Below are positions 19,001-25,676 of a stretch of 64,000 nucleotides of DNA, piece after piece. Below the pieces are notes generated by a model, which did no database searches, was not told the origin of the DNA, and saw only the letters and a list, made by a program, of their open reading frames with translations. The DNA is taken from the NCBI GenBank assembly GCA_039815685.1, contig JBCBYV010000019.1, positions 37,132-101,131 on the forward strand. The letters are read 5' to 3'. This DNA comes from Thermohalobaculum sp039815685. GTDB lineage: Bacteria > Pseudomonadota > Alphaproteobacteria > Rhodobacterales > Rhodobacteraceae. Numbering within the stretch: the stretch's first letter is position 1; every line of letters begins with the position of its first letter. The position numbers and the translations under genes are program-made.

Positions 19001-19138
19001 AACGTGCTCCTGATCAACGCACCCACGCTTGAGGGCGAGATCTTCTGGTTCGGCGGCATGCTGATCGACCGGGCACTGACGGAGACCGAGCGTCAGGCGA
19101 CCGTTGCCATGCTGGCAGCCAGGAGCCGCGGCGCTTGA
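13037..19138 (+). CDS. Giant multidomain protein: beta-helix, PKD and LamG-like regions (2033 aa)
   Basis: Started at the ATG after GCAGGAG (MTFNIARHAETIAL), the protein is 2033 aa. Regions seen: fibronectin-like beta segment (about 30-135); GSGYTDGVYLRP module (about 370); Ig-like segment with YQWEADGAPI (about 560-640); first right-handed parallel beta-helix-like region of Gly/Asp-rich turns (about 750-1140); PKD-type domain with FIWDFGEDYDFE ending in VLSVNVADPDD (about 1220-1320); second beta-helix-like region (about 1320-1740); C-terminal concanavalin/LamG-like region opening FRALFNGNLGGVW (about 1790-2033). No signal peptide, membrane anchor or RTX nonapeptides are visible. Such architecture fits a surface adhesin or a phage-tail-fibre-like protein, yet no phage genes flank it. 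Domain calls are by eye; the function is unknown. Confidence 0.8.
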   Translation: MTFNIARHAETIALSQFQGAIPAPPPPVVVTNSPITSQDFTLTDLGLGSRAGLTIHRIDVALPERLSRLQYRVNGGSARDLPQPVLAGTFEIQGLTLGASNEVELRTVAIDPASGAEVEGDWSPAAQITTSLFTAVNLLSETVDPIADPAGAWKAGIGWDGALDSDGFARFTSPEAGQDIPSALLPAAGESMLFIAELKSVGAASSGLSVIVDLEGGGQAVAEAVLTWSNGVVSTAGSSGMAAVDATRVSFDQGAGTARLALVFTLPATAATGAEARIAGAGTAFRDADLRAWTFGDVAWPAHEPWAGPSGVRRLTPPETEGFLNDTLELDASTPWGLAFTVFGEEEAASGDASARTNALAVATVVAGGSGYTDGVYLRPVDGGFGGTVEITVTGGSVAAAAVVDPGRRYTNEPEVYLQGFAGGSGAEVSVSRAKVLRDFWPAVNDGRMRASWDGRTLGSAGFAVEGFVAEGQFYPAGDNFTTASGVIIRVNADGSWSARANGATADLKAGEGSLRSIGLVIGNGGTRALLDMPLGFTGESDLPLRIVTTPRLTGSARLGEMLFALPGSVELEDGFLPRVSYQWEADGAPIQGETAPRLRLTPGKVPIGRAVSCRVTWEGAHAIETWDTSARIVDDWKVVADGDALSFGALTPAGLRGVPVAAAGTTITAGDPSGHWAINDVDGVAHLRPAAGPATVGSDPVTAGEGVIAGSYTLSLSNGRSLSVTVDAGTITCTGHGDLVALAQDIGSVLGQGVYGFSFGSGITLRLWNSGDWGGIDDAADPTSRFEDLVLIGDTAEGGPGRVQVLPYDANEAASITGPIHFARARNVDWRVDLDHAAQPDPEARSPRFAEGAIVVPGEVGRSLAFRDCRIRGGFLMAERLRRPRDPDGILLGAGGQQMAGSASARFLFERVEIVDTGAACATDFGNVVFRDCRMHRLGTRPFRIGNDVTALTLTRIEAYDAVAATPFAPGGWITAEPDGATGYAPIYRSGVAITIDDSLLYPGQSRFPALAGLRLGTDPALPQGGEEAFGYVFSPVSIRNSLIVGGGAEMLLLSSGESGEVTDSAFYVDGRSQGGVEAVAAHLNGFRPLGGGFGLTRSVIGFDALGGGVARTDAVTLFAAQYDLALEGASGRDFAPQTRAELLSAFAPSAAGVLDLGGGQTAGPVALDGSFKGAAGNLPAATGVDWGVPSFGIDALLTGIGWGSIPFAAPAFGIEAARLSGPAPLFVSMGAMGVTSNQRRDDTFIWDFGEDYDFEAPPPESRVSRAARSTTGPDTCHVFRDAGTREVTMRQVNSQGLDRMAVLSVNVADPDDWFSGNRTMVLNPVGDSNFSAAPPGALQRNADAAGLSDALNHVKGRDRRLLLKAGAGFAFGAAIPMGIGSRLDHYGGSAKAELLNDGTSFGRSMIGVPGIAAANVLVANVLFDGGWDPETGTRSGRIDRFADSGGSIGTAFFRVHFRNGDGFGVFGDNVGFVDCKIENWFTYGMISSSEKNAPTFWRGCTFTTDPGYATNEFAGGTPPQFGPIRAFSPTGGVFTQGYINYTTAQNRQPSLRMFSTVRSPGPKAFTVTHNHVEGGAPPVLLGARVFNDDVDVISDYFVVEGNWVVTSGQWFVGMQTDFGALRIQNNVVRRADGLRRGSSNWNWLETLNVNASPSRFGSLLTPQNQARAITVSYNTIMIDVPRREGSDGPGETELMQYRVPNGDYYEIDSFGSNALRAHPRNFRDGPHLDPGIDDDGRPYAVNALVGDAIDPPPVLDFDGAMRTAPHYAGAFAGPGTTPTPAAPADVSDAAFRALFNGNLGGVWLTDSFAGMWQDLDATVPVTAPGQPVNRISNLVAGQPDLIANNLAAGITAHQFDNGQICLRFDGDLANRSMRAELDTAIPAGAAFSYFVASGGTSQPVFSPLQLRTLSSPAFATSNEHVFTARAPQGEVDLRLGNTGQNGEAARDVRSAVCDGTTVSAWRASPFGAEEKIPALNGSMAPLQRDINVLLINAPTLEGEIFWFGGMLIDRALTETERQATVAMLAARSRGA

Positions 19139-19168
19139 CCGACGCCTCGTCGAGGACGGGTCGCCGAC

Positions 19169-19194
19169 AGAGCCGCTCCTTCGGGAGCGGCTCT
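19169..19194. terminator. Perfect 11-bp hairpin with TTCG loop between convergent genes
   Basis: AGAGCCGCTCC (19169-19179), loop TTCG, GGAGCGGCTCT (19184-19194). The TTCG tetraloop closed by C-G is exceptionally stable in RNA. It sits 31 bp after the giant gene stop and touches the stop codon of lysK on the other strand, so it can end both transcripts. No T-tract follows on either strand, so a purely intrinsic mechanism is uncertain. Confidence 0.65.
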
Positions 19195-20798
19195 CAGCCT
19201 TGTGTCTCGGCGAGGCGCTCCTCGATCATCGACACCGTCTCCGCCACGCCGTAGAGCGCGATGAAACCGCCGAAGCGGGGCCCCTGCGAAGCGCCCAGCA
19301 GCACCTCGTAGATCGCCTTGAACCAGTCGCGGAGGGGCTCGAACGCGTGCTCGTTTCCGACGGCGAAGACGATGTCCTGCAGCGGTTCGGCCGCCGTCTC
19401 CTCCGTTGCGCGAAGGCGCTCCGCGAGGTCCGCCAGCGACTTCCGCTCCTTCTCCGTCGGGGCGCGGAAGGCCTTGGTCGGCTTCACCTTGTCCTCGAAA
19501 TAGCGCACCGCGCCCTCGGCGGCGGCGTCGAGCTGCGGATGCGTCTCTGGCGTGGCGTCAGGCGCATAGCGACGGATGAAGCCCCAGAGCTGCTCCTTGC
19601 TCTCGGCCGAGGCGGCGGAGGCGAGGTTCAGCAGCATCGAGAACGGCACCGGCATCTGGCTCTCGGGCGGCTGGCCGCCATGGATGTGCCAGACCGGGTT
19701 GGCGAGCCGCTTGTCCGTCTCCTGGCCCGGAAAGGCGCGAAGATGCTGGTGATACTCGTCGACCATGCGCGGGATCACGTCCCAATGGAGCCGCTTCGCC
19801 GTCCGCGGCTTCTGGAACATGTAGAGTGCGAGGCTCTCGGGTGCTGCGTAGCGCAGCCATTCCTCGATGCTGAGGCCGTTGCCCTTGGACTTCGAGATCT
19901 TCTGCCCGTCGCCATCGAGGAACAACTCGTAGATGTAGTGCTCCGGTGCGGGCGTGCCGAGGATCTCGCAGATCCGGTCGTAGATGGGCGCGTTCGAGGC
20001 ATGGTCCTTGCCGAACATCTCGAAATCGACGCCGAGCGCTGCCCAGCGGGCACCGAAATCGGGCTTCCATTGGAGCTTCACATGGCCGCCGGTGACCGGG
20101 AGCGTCGTCTCCTCCCCGTCCTCGTCGTCGAAGGTCACCGTGTGGGCGCTGGCGTCCACGTGCTTCATCGGCACGTAGAGGACCCGGCCCGTCTTGGGGC
20201 TGATCGGCAGGAAGCAGCTATAGGTCGCCTGCCGCTCCTCTCCGAGCGTCGGCAGCATCACGGCCATGATGTCGTCGTACCGCTCGGCCGCACGCTTCAG
20301 CACGGTGTCGAACCGGCCGGTGCGGTAGAACTCGGTGGCCGAGATGAACTCGTAGTCGAACCCGAAAGTGTCGAGGAACGCGTTCAGCCGGGCGTTGTTG
20401 TGCGCCCCGAAGCTCTCATGGGTGCCGAAGGGGTCTGGCACGGCGGTGAGCGGCCTCTGTAGATGCTCGCGCAGAGCGTCCGGGTTGGGCACGTTCTCCG
20501 GGATCTTTCGCATACCGTCGAGATCGTCGGAGAAGCAGATGAGCCGCGTCTCAACGCCTGGACACAGCGCCTCGAAGGCGCGGCGCACCATCGTCGTGCG
20601 CGCCACCTCACCGAAGGTCCCGAGATGCGGCAGGCCCGAGGGCCCGTAGCCTGTCTCGAAGAGCACATAGCCCTTGTCCGAGGGGTGCTTCTCCAGCCGT
20701 TTTGCGAGGTTGCGCGCTTCCTCGAACGGCCAGGCCTTCGACACCGCTGCAGCGGCGGCGAGCGTATCGTCGATCTCGGGCATGGTCGTCTCGCTCAC
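19194..20798 (-). CDS. lysK: Lysyl-tRNA synthetase, class I
   Basis: A class I lysyl-tRNA synthetase of 534 aa, attaching lysine to tRNA-Lys in the cytoplasm. The HIGH-type signature is PSGLPHLGTFGEV and the KMSKS-type signature is QKISKSKGNG; the fold is Rossmann with a C-terminal alpha-helical cage. Class I LysRS is found in archaea and alphaproteobacteria in place of the usual class II enzyme. The open frame extends to 21152, but GAGGAG lies 7 bases before a GTG at 20798 (GTG AGC GAG ACG ACC ATG), so I use that start; the ATG at 20783 is the alternative. It is divergent from the terB-like gene. Confidence 0.93.
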   Translation of the reverse strand: MSETTMPEIDDTLAAAAAVSKAWPFEEARNLAKRLEKHPSDKGYVLFETGYGPSGLPHLGTFGEVARTTMVRRAFEALCPGVETRLICFSDDLDGMRKIPENVPNPDALREHLQRPLTAVPDPFGTHESFGAHNNARLNAFLDTFGFDYEFISATEFYRTGRFDTVLKRAAERYDDIMAVMLPTLGEERQATYSCFLPISPKTGRVLYVPMKHVDASAHTVTFDDEDGEETTLPVTGGHVKLQWKPDFGARWAALGVDFEMFGKDHASNAPIYDRICEILGTPAPEHYIYELFLDGDGQKISKSKGNGLSIEEWLRYAAPESLALYMFQKPRTAKRLHWDVIPRMVDEYHQHLRAFPGQETDKRLANPVWHIHGGQPPESQMPVPFSMLLNLASAASAESKEQLWGFIRRYAPDATPETHPQLDAAAEGAVRYFEDKVKPTKAFRAPTEKERKSLADLAERLRATEETAAEPLQDIVFAVGNEHAFEPLRDWFKAIYEVLLGASQGPRFGGFIALYGVAETVSMIEERLAETQG

Positions 20799-21042
20799 GG
20801 ATCTGCTCCTCGTCTGCGCGCCCACGGCTCGGCAGGCCGCGCGAGCGCTACTGCCGCCCACCCTGCGCGTCAACCCCAGGGGTGGATGGGTGTCGGCCAG
20901 AGAAGTAGATCGGCGTCCGCCAGGGGGCAGGGATCCATGCCTCCGGTTCACGCGGACGAGCATGCCGTCAGTGCCCGTCTTGCCAGCGCAACGGCCGCTG
21001 ACTAGCGTCGCGCCGAACCTTCCGAACGCCAAGGAGCCGACG

Positions 21043-21471
21043 ATGACTTCCGACCCGCTGAGCCCGCAAGACGCCCTTATCGCCACGATGATCGCGGTGG
21101 CGGCGGCGGACGAGAAGATCACGGATAGCGAGCTCGACTGGATCACCGCCACCGTGCGCCAGTTGCCTGTCTTCAGGGGCTATGACACGGATCGGATCCG
21201 CAACGTCTCGGCCATGGTCGCGGATCTTCTGGAGGAGGAGGACGGGCTCGATGCGCTGATCGGCCTCGTCGAGGCAGCGCTGCCGGATCATCTGCGCGAG
21301 ACGGCCTATGCCTTCGCCTGCGACGTGGCGGCCTCCGATGGCGGGGTCGACGAGACGGAGATGAAGCTTCTCGAGATGATCCGCTACGATCTGCGCGTCG
21401 GCCGCCTCGCCTCGGCGGCCATCGAACGCGGCGCCCGCGCCCGCCATCAGAATATCGAGCCCCGAAGCTAA
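21043..21471 (+). CDS. TerB-like tellurite resistance family protein
   Basis: A 142-aa all-helical protein started at the ATG preceded by AAGGAG; longer in-frame starts run through the lysK promoter region. The pattern ALIATMIAVAAADEKITDSEL and FACDVAASDGGVDETEMKLL shows two acidic helix-loop-helix repeats (AAADxxxxxxE, AASDGxxxxxE) typical of TerB/DjlA-N domains, which bind metal ions through acidic residues. TerB proteins are linked to tellurite and stress responses, but single-domain members usually have unknown roles. It is monocistronic, divergent from lysK and convergent with dacB. Confidence 0.8.
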   Translation: MTSDPLSPQDALIATMIAVAAADEKITDSELDWITATVRQLPVFRGYDTDRIRNVSAMVADLLEEEDGLDALIGLVEAALPDHLRETAYAFACDVAASDGGVDETEMKLLEMIRYDLRVGRLASAAIERGARARHQNIEPRS

Positions 21472-21484
21472 ACTGCCTCTCTCC

Positions 21485-21560
21485 TCGAAGGACGGGACGG
21501 GTCAACCATCGCGCAGCGACCGGCGAAGCCGGCATGTGGTTGACGCGGCCCGCCCTTCGA
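21485..21560. repeat. Branched inverted repeat (three-way-junction potential)
   Basis: Arms 21485-21508 and 21537-21560 pair over 24 positions with only three mismatches. The innermost eight bases (GTCAACCA / TGGTTGAC) and the outer TCGAAGG / CCTTCGA pair perfectly. Between them lie two small perfect hairpins with GNA triloops: TCGC-GCA-GCGA (21509-21519) and CCGGC-GAA-GCCGG (21520-21532). The second contains GCGAAGC, known as an unusually stable DNA mini-hairpin. It sits between the convergent terB-like and dacB genes. It may be a bidirectional terminator or a dispersed structured element; no similarity to tRNA was found. Confidence 0.8.
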
Positions 21561-21573
21561 AAGACGCTCGATC

Positions 21574-21593
21574 AGGAGCCCCATCGGGCTCCT
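21574..21593. terminator. 8-bp hairpin downstream of the terB-like gene
   Basis: AGGAGCCC (21574-21581), loop CATC, GGGCTCCT (21586-21593). It lies between two convergent genes and may add to transcription termination. There is no T-run after the stem on either strand, so the call is tentative. Confidence 0.4.
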
Positions 21594-21704
21594 CCCCAGC
21601 CCCCATGACGACTGATTAACCCTCGAAAGATCCCTAGGACCTTCTTCGCACCCGCCAAGCCGCGAGCCCGAAGAGAGTATCGCGGCGACCAGCCGCGATG
21701 CCGC

Positions 21705-23375
21705 TTACTTCGATGTCTTCGCCGGCGTGGCGTCCGCCATCAGCACCCATTCGCGAATGAGGGTGCGCTCGAGGTTCCGGGCGCGGTTGGCCCAGCTGCG
21801 CGCACCATACTCGCCCTGCGCGCGGCGGGGCAGGTCGTTGGCGAAGACGGCGAAGGCGAGACGCCGACCCTTCGGCGTGGTGACATAGCCGGAAAGGCCA
21901 CGCACGAAGTGCATCGTGCCGGTCTTCGCCGCGACCGCCGTACCGGCATAGTCGAAGGGCACGTTGCGCGCGGCGATGTTGTGCGGGCGCAGAAGCTGCG
22001 CGACGCCCCCCGGCAGCCGTTCGTCCACCGTCTCAGCCGGTGCGGGCTTCAGCGCCACGGCCTGGAGAAGCTGCACCATGCGGGCGGGGCTCACGCGCGA
22101 GGCGAGGCTGAGACCGGAGTGGTTCGCCAGCCTGAAACCCGCATCGCCCTGAGGGAACCCGGCGCGCGCAGCGGCCCAGGCATTGAGGGCATCGGCCGAG
22201 CGTTCGAGCCCTTCGGCCGCGACGGGACCGGAGGCCGCCATGCCGCAGAGCTCCGCGGTGATATTGGTCGAGTAGCGCAGCATCTCGCGCAGGATGTCCG
22301 CCAGTGGTCGGCTCTCATGCCGCGCGATCAGCTTGCCAGAGGGCAGCTCCGCAGCGTTGCCGTCGCCGATCGTCACGAGGGAGGCCACCGCCGTCTCCCC
22401 TTCGGCCGCACCAGCCGGGTGCGCAGACGTCGCGGGCGACAGCGCCCCGCCCGTGATCTCGACACCTTTGGTCGTCGCGAGACCCGCGAAGACGCGGGCG
22501 GTGTAGGCTGCGGGTCGGCGGACGGGCAACCAGCGCGCACCCTTCCGGCGGAGTGCCGCCGCCACGATGTCCCAGCGCTCATGATCCTCGGCAAAGCTGT
22601 GCACCAGCGGGGCGGGCAGGCTGCTGCCTGTTGCCACACGCACTGCATCGGTCAGGGGGCGCAGATGCGTCGCATGCGCCATGACCTTGACGTCCTTTGC
22701 CTTCGCGCGGCGCGGCCATTCAAGCCGCACGCGATTGAAATTGAGGCTGAGGCGCGAGACGGCAGGATTGTAGGGCGCGTCCTCGGGCTGCTCGGCCATG
22801 ATCGCCGGGGTCTCCGCCCATCCGCCGATCTCAGGCCGCAGGAAGCCCTCGACCCGCGTGATCCCTGCCCCGGCAATGGCCGAGGCGAGGGGCGCGAGCG
22901 CGTCGGTATCAAGCTCGGGATCGCCCCCGCCCTCGAGCACCAGATCGCCGCGCAGCACGCCGGCTGCAATCTCACCCCGAGCAACGAGCCGCGTCTCGAA
23001 GCGATGCCCGCCGCCGAGCTGCTCCAGGGCGAAGGCGGCTGTCGGGAGCTTCGCAACGGAGGCCGGGGCGAAGGGATGATGGGCACCCGCTGCGTCGATC
23101 ACCTCGCCCGTATCAATATCGGCGACCATCCAGCCGATCTGACCGCTCACCCGCGCGCGCCGGGCGAGATCATGGGTTGCTGGCGGGGGCGGCGGGATCT
23201 CGGCAGGGCGCGGTGCTGGCTGTCTCGCGACGGTTTCGGGCGCGAGCGCGAAAGGCGCCTCGGCTTCGGCAGGCGTCCCGGGCGCGATTACGGCGCCTGC
23301 AAAAAGCATCGTCGCGCACAGCCTGCGCGCGATCCGCATGGTGTCAGACAACGGCGACCACCCCAACCGCATCAT
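21705..23375 (-). CDS. dacB: D-alanyl-D-alanine carboxypeptidase/endopeptidase (PBP4, S13 family)
   Basis: A 556-aa DacB/PBP4-type penicillin-binding protein that trims peptidoglycan peptides in the periplasm. The active-site motifs are SVAK (Ser106, Lys109 in PASVAKL), the SxN triad in YSTNITAEL and KTG in AAKTGTMHF. GDLVLEGGGDPEL is a typical S13 stretch. A signal peptide is present (RRLCATMLFAGAVIAPG, then AEA). The start is ambiguous: GAGGAG just precedes ATGATG at 23375/23372, and a later ATG at 23339 starts directly at the signal peptide (MRIARRL). It follows nadD by about 135 bp on the same strand and may be cotranscribed with it. Confidence 0.92.
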   Translation of the reverse strand: MMRLGWSPLSDTMRIARRLCATMLFAGAVIAPGTPAEAEAPFALAPETVARQPAPRPAEIPPPPPATHDLARRARVSGQIGWMVADIDTGEVIDAAGAHHPFAPASVAKLPTAAFALEQLGGGHRFETRLVARGEIAAGVLRGDLVLEGGGDPELDTDALAPLASAIAGAGITRVEGFLRPEIGGWAETPAIMAEQPEDAPYNPAVSRLSLNFNRVRLEWPRRAKAKDVKVMAHATHLRPLTDAVRVATGSSLPAPLVHSFAEDHERWDIVAAALRRKGARWLPVRRPAAYTARVFAGLATTKGVEITGGALSPATSAHPAGAAEGETAVASLVTIGDGNAAELPSGKLIARHESRPLADILREMLRYSTNITAELCGMAASGPVAAEGLERSADALNAWAAARAGFPQGDAGFRLANHSGLSLASRVSPARMVQLLQAVALKPAPAETVDERLPGGVAQLLRPHNIAARNVPFDYAGTAVAAKTGTMHFVRGLSGYVTTPKGRRLAFAVFANDLPRRAQGEYGARSWANRARNLERTLIREWVLMADATPAKTSK

Positions 23376-23470
23376 ACTCCTCGCAGCTCCATCCCCACAG
23401 ACGCTGCAGTGAGAAAGCTGGCAGAGCGGCGGTCGGTTTGCAAGTAAAGTGCCGCGATCCCGTCGCCCAA

Positions 23471-23522
23471 CCCCGTCACGACCGGCACCCCATCACGACC
23501 AGTGACCCGTCACGGCCAGCGT
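23471..23522. repeat. Three imperfect 17-18-bp tandem repeats
   Basis: Units begin CCCCGTCACGACC (23471), CCCCATCACGACC (23488) and CCCGTCACGGCC (23506), with a 17-18-bp period. The last unit runs over the stop codon of nadD (23510). The array probably grew by local duplication and lengthens the nadD-dacB spacer; no other role is visible. Confidence 0.6.
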
Positions 23523-24217
23523 CCTGTCGCACGGATCGCAGTCGAGCTTTCGGTAGACATCGCGCCGGTCAGCAGCGCCCATCTGGGCGTCGGCCCCTCG
23601 GCCAGGCGCGCGGCCTCATGCTGTCGGAGACGCCAGCGCGCGAAGCGGCGCGCGGCGGGGGAAAGGCCGGCATGGAGCTGCTCTCCCGGCCGCGCGAGCA
23701 CTCCGATAGGGAAGTGCCGCATGACCCAGTCCCAGCGCTCCCACCGGTGGAAACTCGCGAGGTTGTCCGCCCCCATGAGCCAGGCGAAGCGTGTGCCGGG
23801 ATAGCGTCTGGCAATCCGTTCGAGGGTGTCGGCGGTGTAGCGGCAGCCGAGGCGTGCCTCGATATCCGTCACCTTGACGCGCGGATGGCGGATCATCGCG
23901 CGGCAGGCGGCGAGGCGGCGGCCCATCTCCGCGGGGCCCCGCGCCTTAAGCGGGTTGCCGGGGCTTACGACCCACCAGACGGCGTCGAGCTCGAAGGTGC
24001 AGAGCGCCCATTCCGTGATGTGCACATGCCCCGCATGCGGCGGGTCGAAGGAGCCGCCGAGCAGACCGATGCGTTGACCCTGGAGGGCGAGCGGATCGCG
24101 GTGGAACACGCGGCGGCCTCGGTTTGGGGCGGGCGGCCGGGGCGTCTCGCATGCTGGGCCGCAGGGCTGCAGGGGGCGCCGGCGAATGCCCGCGCCGCGA
24201 ACTAGGGCGTTTTCCAT
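23510..24217 (-). CDS. nadD: Nicotinate-nucleotide adenylyltransferase
   Basis: A 235-aa NadD that adenylates nicotinate mononucleotide in NAD synthesis. The nucleotidyltransferase motif GSFDPPHAGH and the C-terminal ESSTAIR (the ISSTxIR motif) are both present, and the central FAWLMGADNLASFHRW is typical. About 45 residues precede the conserved core, longer than in many NadD proteins; an internal GTG at VFHRDPLALQG is an alternative start, but the upstream ribosome site is weak in both cases. It lies upstream of dacB on the same strand and is divergent from the aquaporin gene. Confidence 0.92.
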   Translation of the reverse strand: MENALVRGAGIRRRPLQPCGPACETPRPPAPNRGRRVFHRDPLALQGQRIGLLGGSFDPPHAGHVHITEWALCTFELDAVWWVVSPGNPLKARGPAEMGRRLAACRAMIRHPRVKVTDIEARLGCRYTADTLERIARRYPGTRFAWLMGADNLASFHRWERWDWVMRHFPIGVLARPGEQLHAGLSPAARRFARWRLRQHEAARLAEGPTPRWALLTGAMSTESSTAIRATGRWP

Positions 24218-24374
24218 GGGCGGGCAGCGGCGCGGTTGTCAACTCCCGCTCCCATTCGACGGCGCCCGCGGCAGAGGGCGCGGCGACGGGTCGGGTGAAT
24301 TTTTCATGACGTCCTCGCTGGCCGCCTTCCGCGCTGCGATCGCTGCCGATATCGTCGGCCATCACCGGGGGCGG

Positions 24375-25103
24375 ATGCGAGAGGTCTGCGTGGAAACGGA
24401 GTGGGATCGTCCCCGTCGCCTTGCTGCAGAGGCTGTCGGCACCGCCTTTCTCGTCGCGACCGTGGTGGGCTCCGGTATCATGGCCGAGCGGTTGACGGGG
24501 GATGTCGCCCTCGCCCTTCTCGGCAACACGATCCCGACGGGTGCGATCCTTGTCGTTCTCATCACCGTGCTCGGCCCGGTTTCCGGCGCCCATCTCAACC
24601 CGGCGGTCACCTTCGCCTTCTGGCTGCGCGGCGGAATCGGGGGGCGCGAGGCGCTGGGCTATGGTGTCTCGCAGATCCTCGGCGGGATCGCGGGTACGGT
24701 CATCGCCCATCTGATGTTCGAGCTGACCCCTCTGGCCGCCTCGACGACCGAGCGCACCGGGGCGGCACAGTGGTTCGCGGAGGTCGTTGCCACCTTCGGG
24801 CTGGTCGCCGTCATCTTCACGGGCCTCCGCGCGCGGGCCGAGGTGATCCCCTGGCTCGTCGGGCTATACATAACTGCGGCGTACTGGTTCACGGCCTCGA
24901 CAAGCTTCGCGAACCCCGCCGTCGCCATCGCTCGCGGCTTCACCGACACCTTCTCCGGCATCCGCCCGCTCGACCTGCCCGGCTTCGTCGCGGCGGAGAT
25001 GCTGGGTGCTGCCCTCGCCGCCTATGCCTGCGGCTGGTTCCTGCGCGAGGCGCCGTGGCGGAGGGCGGGCGGCGAGGTGCAGGTGGCAGAGCGGGAGGGC
25101 TGA
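24375..25103 (+). CDS. MIP/aquaporin-family channel, arsenic-linked
   Basis: A 242-aa major intrinsic protein with six predicted membrane segments. The two half-helix NPA motifs are HLNPAVTFA and FANPAVAIARGFTDTFSGI. The FTDTFSGI tail and the immediate fusion to an ArsC operon fit the AqpS-type channels of alphaproteobacteria, which pass arsenite out of the cell. I use the ATG at 24375 (MREVCVETEWDRP), preceded by GGGGGCGG, because the first membrane helix begins soon after; an in-frame ATG at 24306 would add 23 residues. Two bases separate its stop from arsC. No arsR gene was found alongside. Confidence 0.88.
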   Translation: MREVCVETEWDRPRRLAAEAVGTAFLVATVVGSGIMAERLTGDVALALLGNTIPTGAILVVLITVLGPVSGAHLNPAVTFAFWLRGGIGGREALGYGVSQILGGIAGTVIAHLMFELTPLAASTTERTGAAQWFAEVVATFGLVAVIFTGLRARAEVIPWLVGLYITAAYWFTASTSFANPAVAIARGFTDTFSGIRPLDLPGFVAAEMLGAALAAYACGWFLREAPWRRAGGEVQVAEREG

Positions 25104-25105
25104 CG

Positions 25106-25528
25106 ATGGACGTGGTCATCCACCACAACCCGGATTGCGGCACCTCGCGCAACGTGCTGGCGGTGATCGAGGCCGCGGGCTACCGGCCGACGGTCATCCG
25201 CTATCTCGAGGCTGGATGGACCCGACCGCAGCTCTTGGGTCTCTTCGCTGCCGCCGGACTGAGCCCGCGCATGGCGCTGCGCACGACCAAGAGCCCGGCC
25301 GAGGCGCTCGGGCTGCTCGATGAGGATGTGAGTGCCGACGCCTTGCTCGACGCGATGGTGGCGCACCCGGTCCTCGTCAACCGCCCCATCGTCTGCACGG
25401 CGCGAGGTGTGCGCCTGTGCCGACCGTCGGAGGCGGTGCTTGACCTGCTGGAGCGATGGCCCGCCGGTCCCTTCCTCAAGCAGGACGGCACCGCGATGAT
25501 CGATGCGAACGGGGCCCGCGTCGTCTGA
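25106..25528 (+). CDS. arsC: Arsenate reductase (glutaredoxin-dependent)
   Basis: A 140-aa ArsC of the glutaredoxin/thioredoxin-fold class. The active-site motif HHNPDCGTSRNVL places the catalytic Cys at residue 11, and the conserved arginines that hold arsenate are expected in the RTTKSPAEALG and VNRPIV stretches. It reduces arsenate to arsenite in the cytoplasm. Lying two bases after the channel gene, it forms a reduce-and-release pair: ArsC makes arsenite and the channel lets it out, an alternative to the ArsB pump. Confidence 0.93.
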   Translation: MDVVIHHNPDCGTSRNVLAVIEAAGYRPTVIRYLEAGWTRPQLLGLFAAAGLSPRMALRTTKSPAEALGLLDEDVSADALLDAMVAHPVLVNRPIVCTARGVRLCRPSEAVLDLLERWPAGPFLKQDGTAMIDANGARVV

Positions 25529-25676
25529 CACGATGCCTTCCAGTTGCAGCCTTTGCGCACGCTGCCCGCCGGTCCCGTGTCCTCTGCGGCTGCTTCCCAC
25601 TCGATGCCTCACCGCATTTTCATTGCGGGTTTCCGCTCGACCATGGCTCACTGGCATGCAGCGGTGGGAGAGGGCG

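Noticed and set aside
13037..19138. Prophage
   Set aside because: The giant protein has tail-fibre-like features, but there is no integrase, capsid, terminase, lysis or att site around it.
21485..21560. tRNA-like gene
   Set aside because: Stem lengths and loops do not fit a cloverleaf; there is no anticodon arm or T-loop sequence.
23471..23522. CRISPR or iteron array
   Set aside because: Only three imperfect units, partly inside nadD, with no replication or cas gene nearby.
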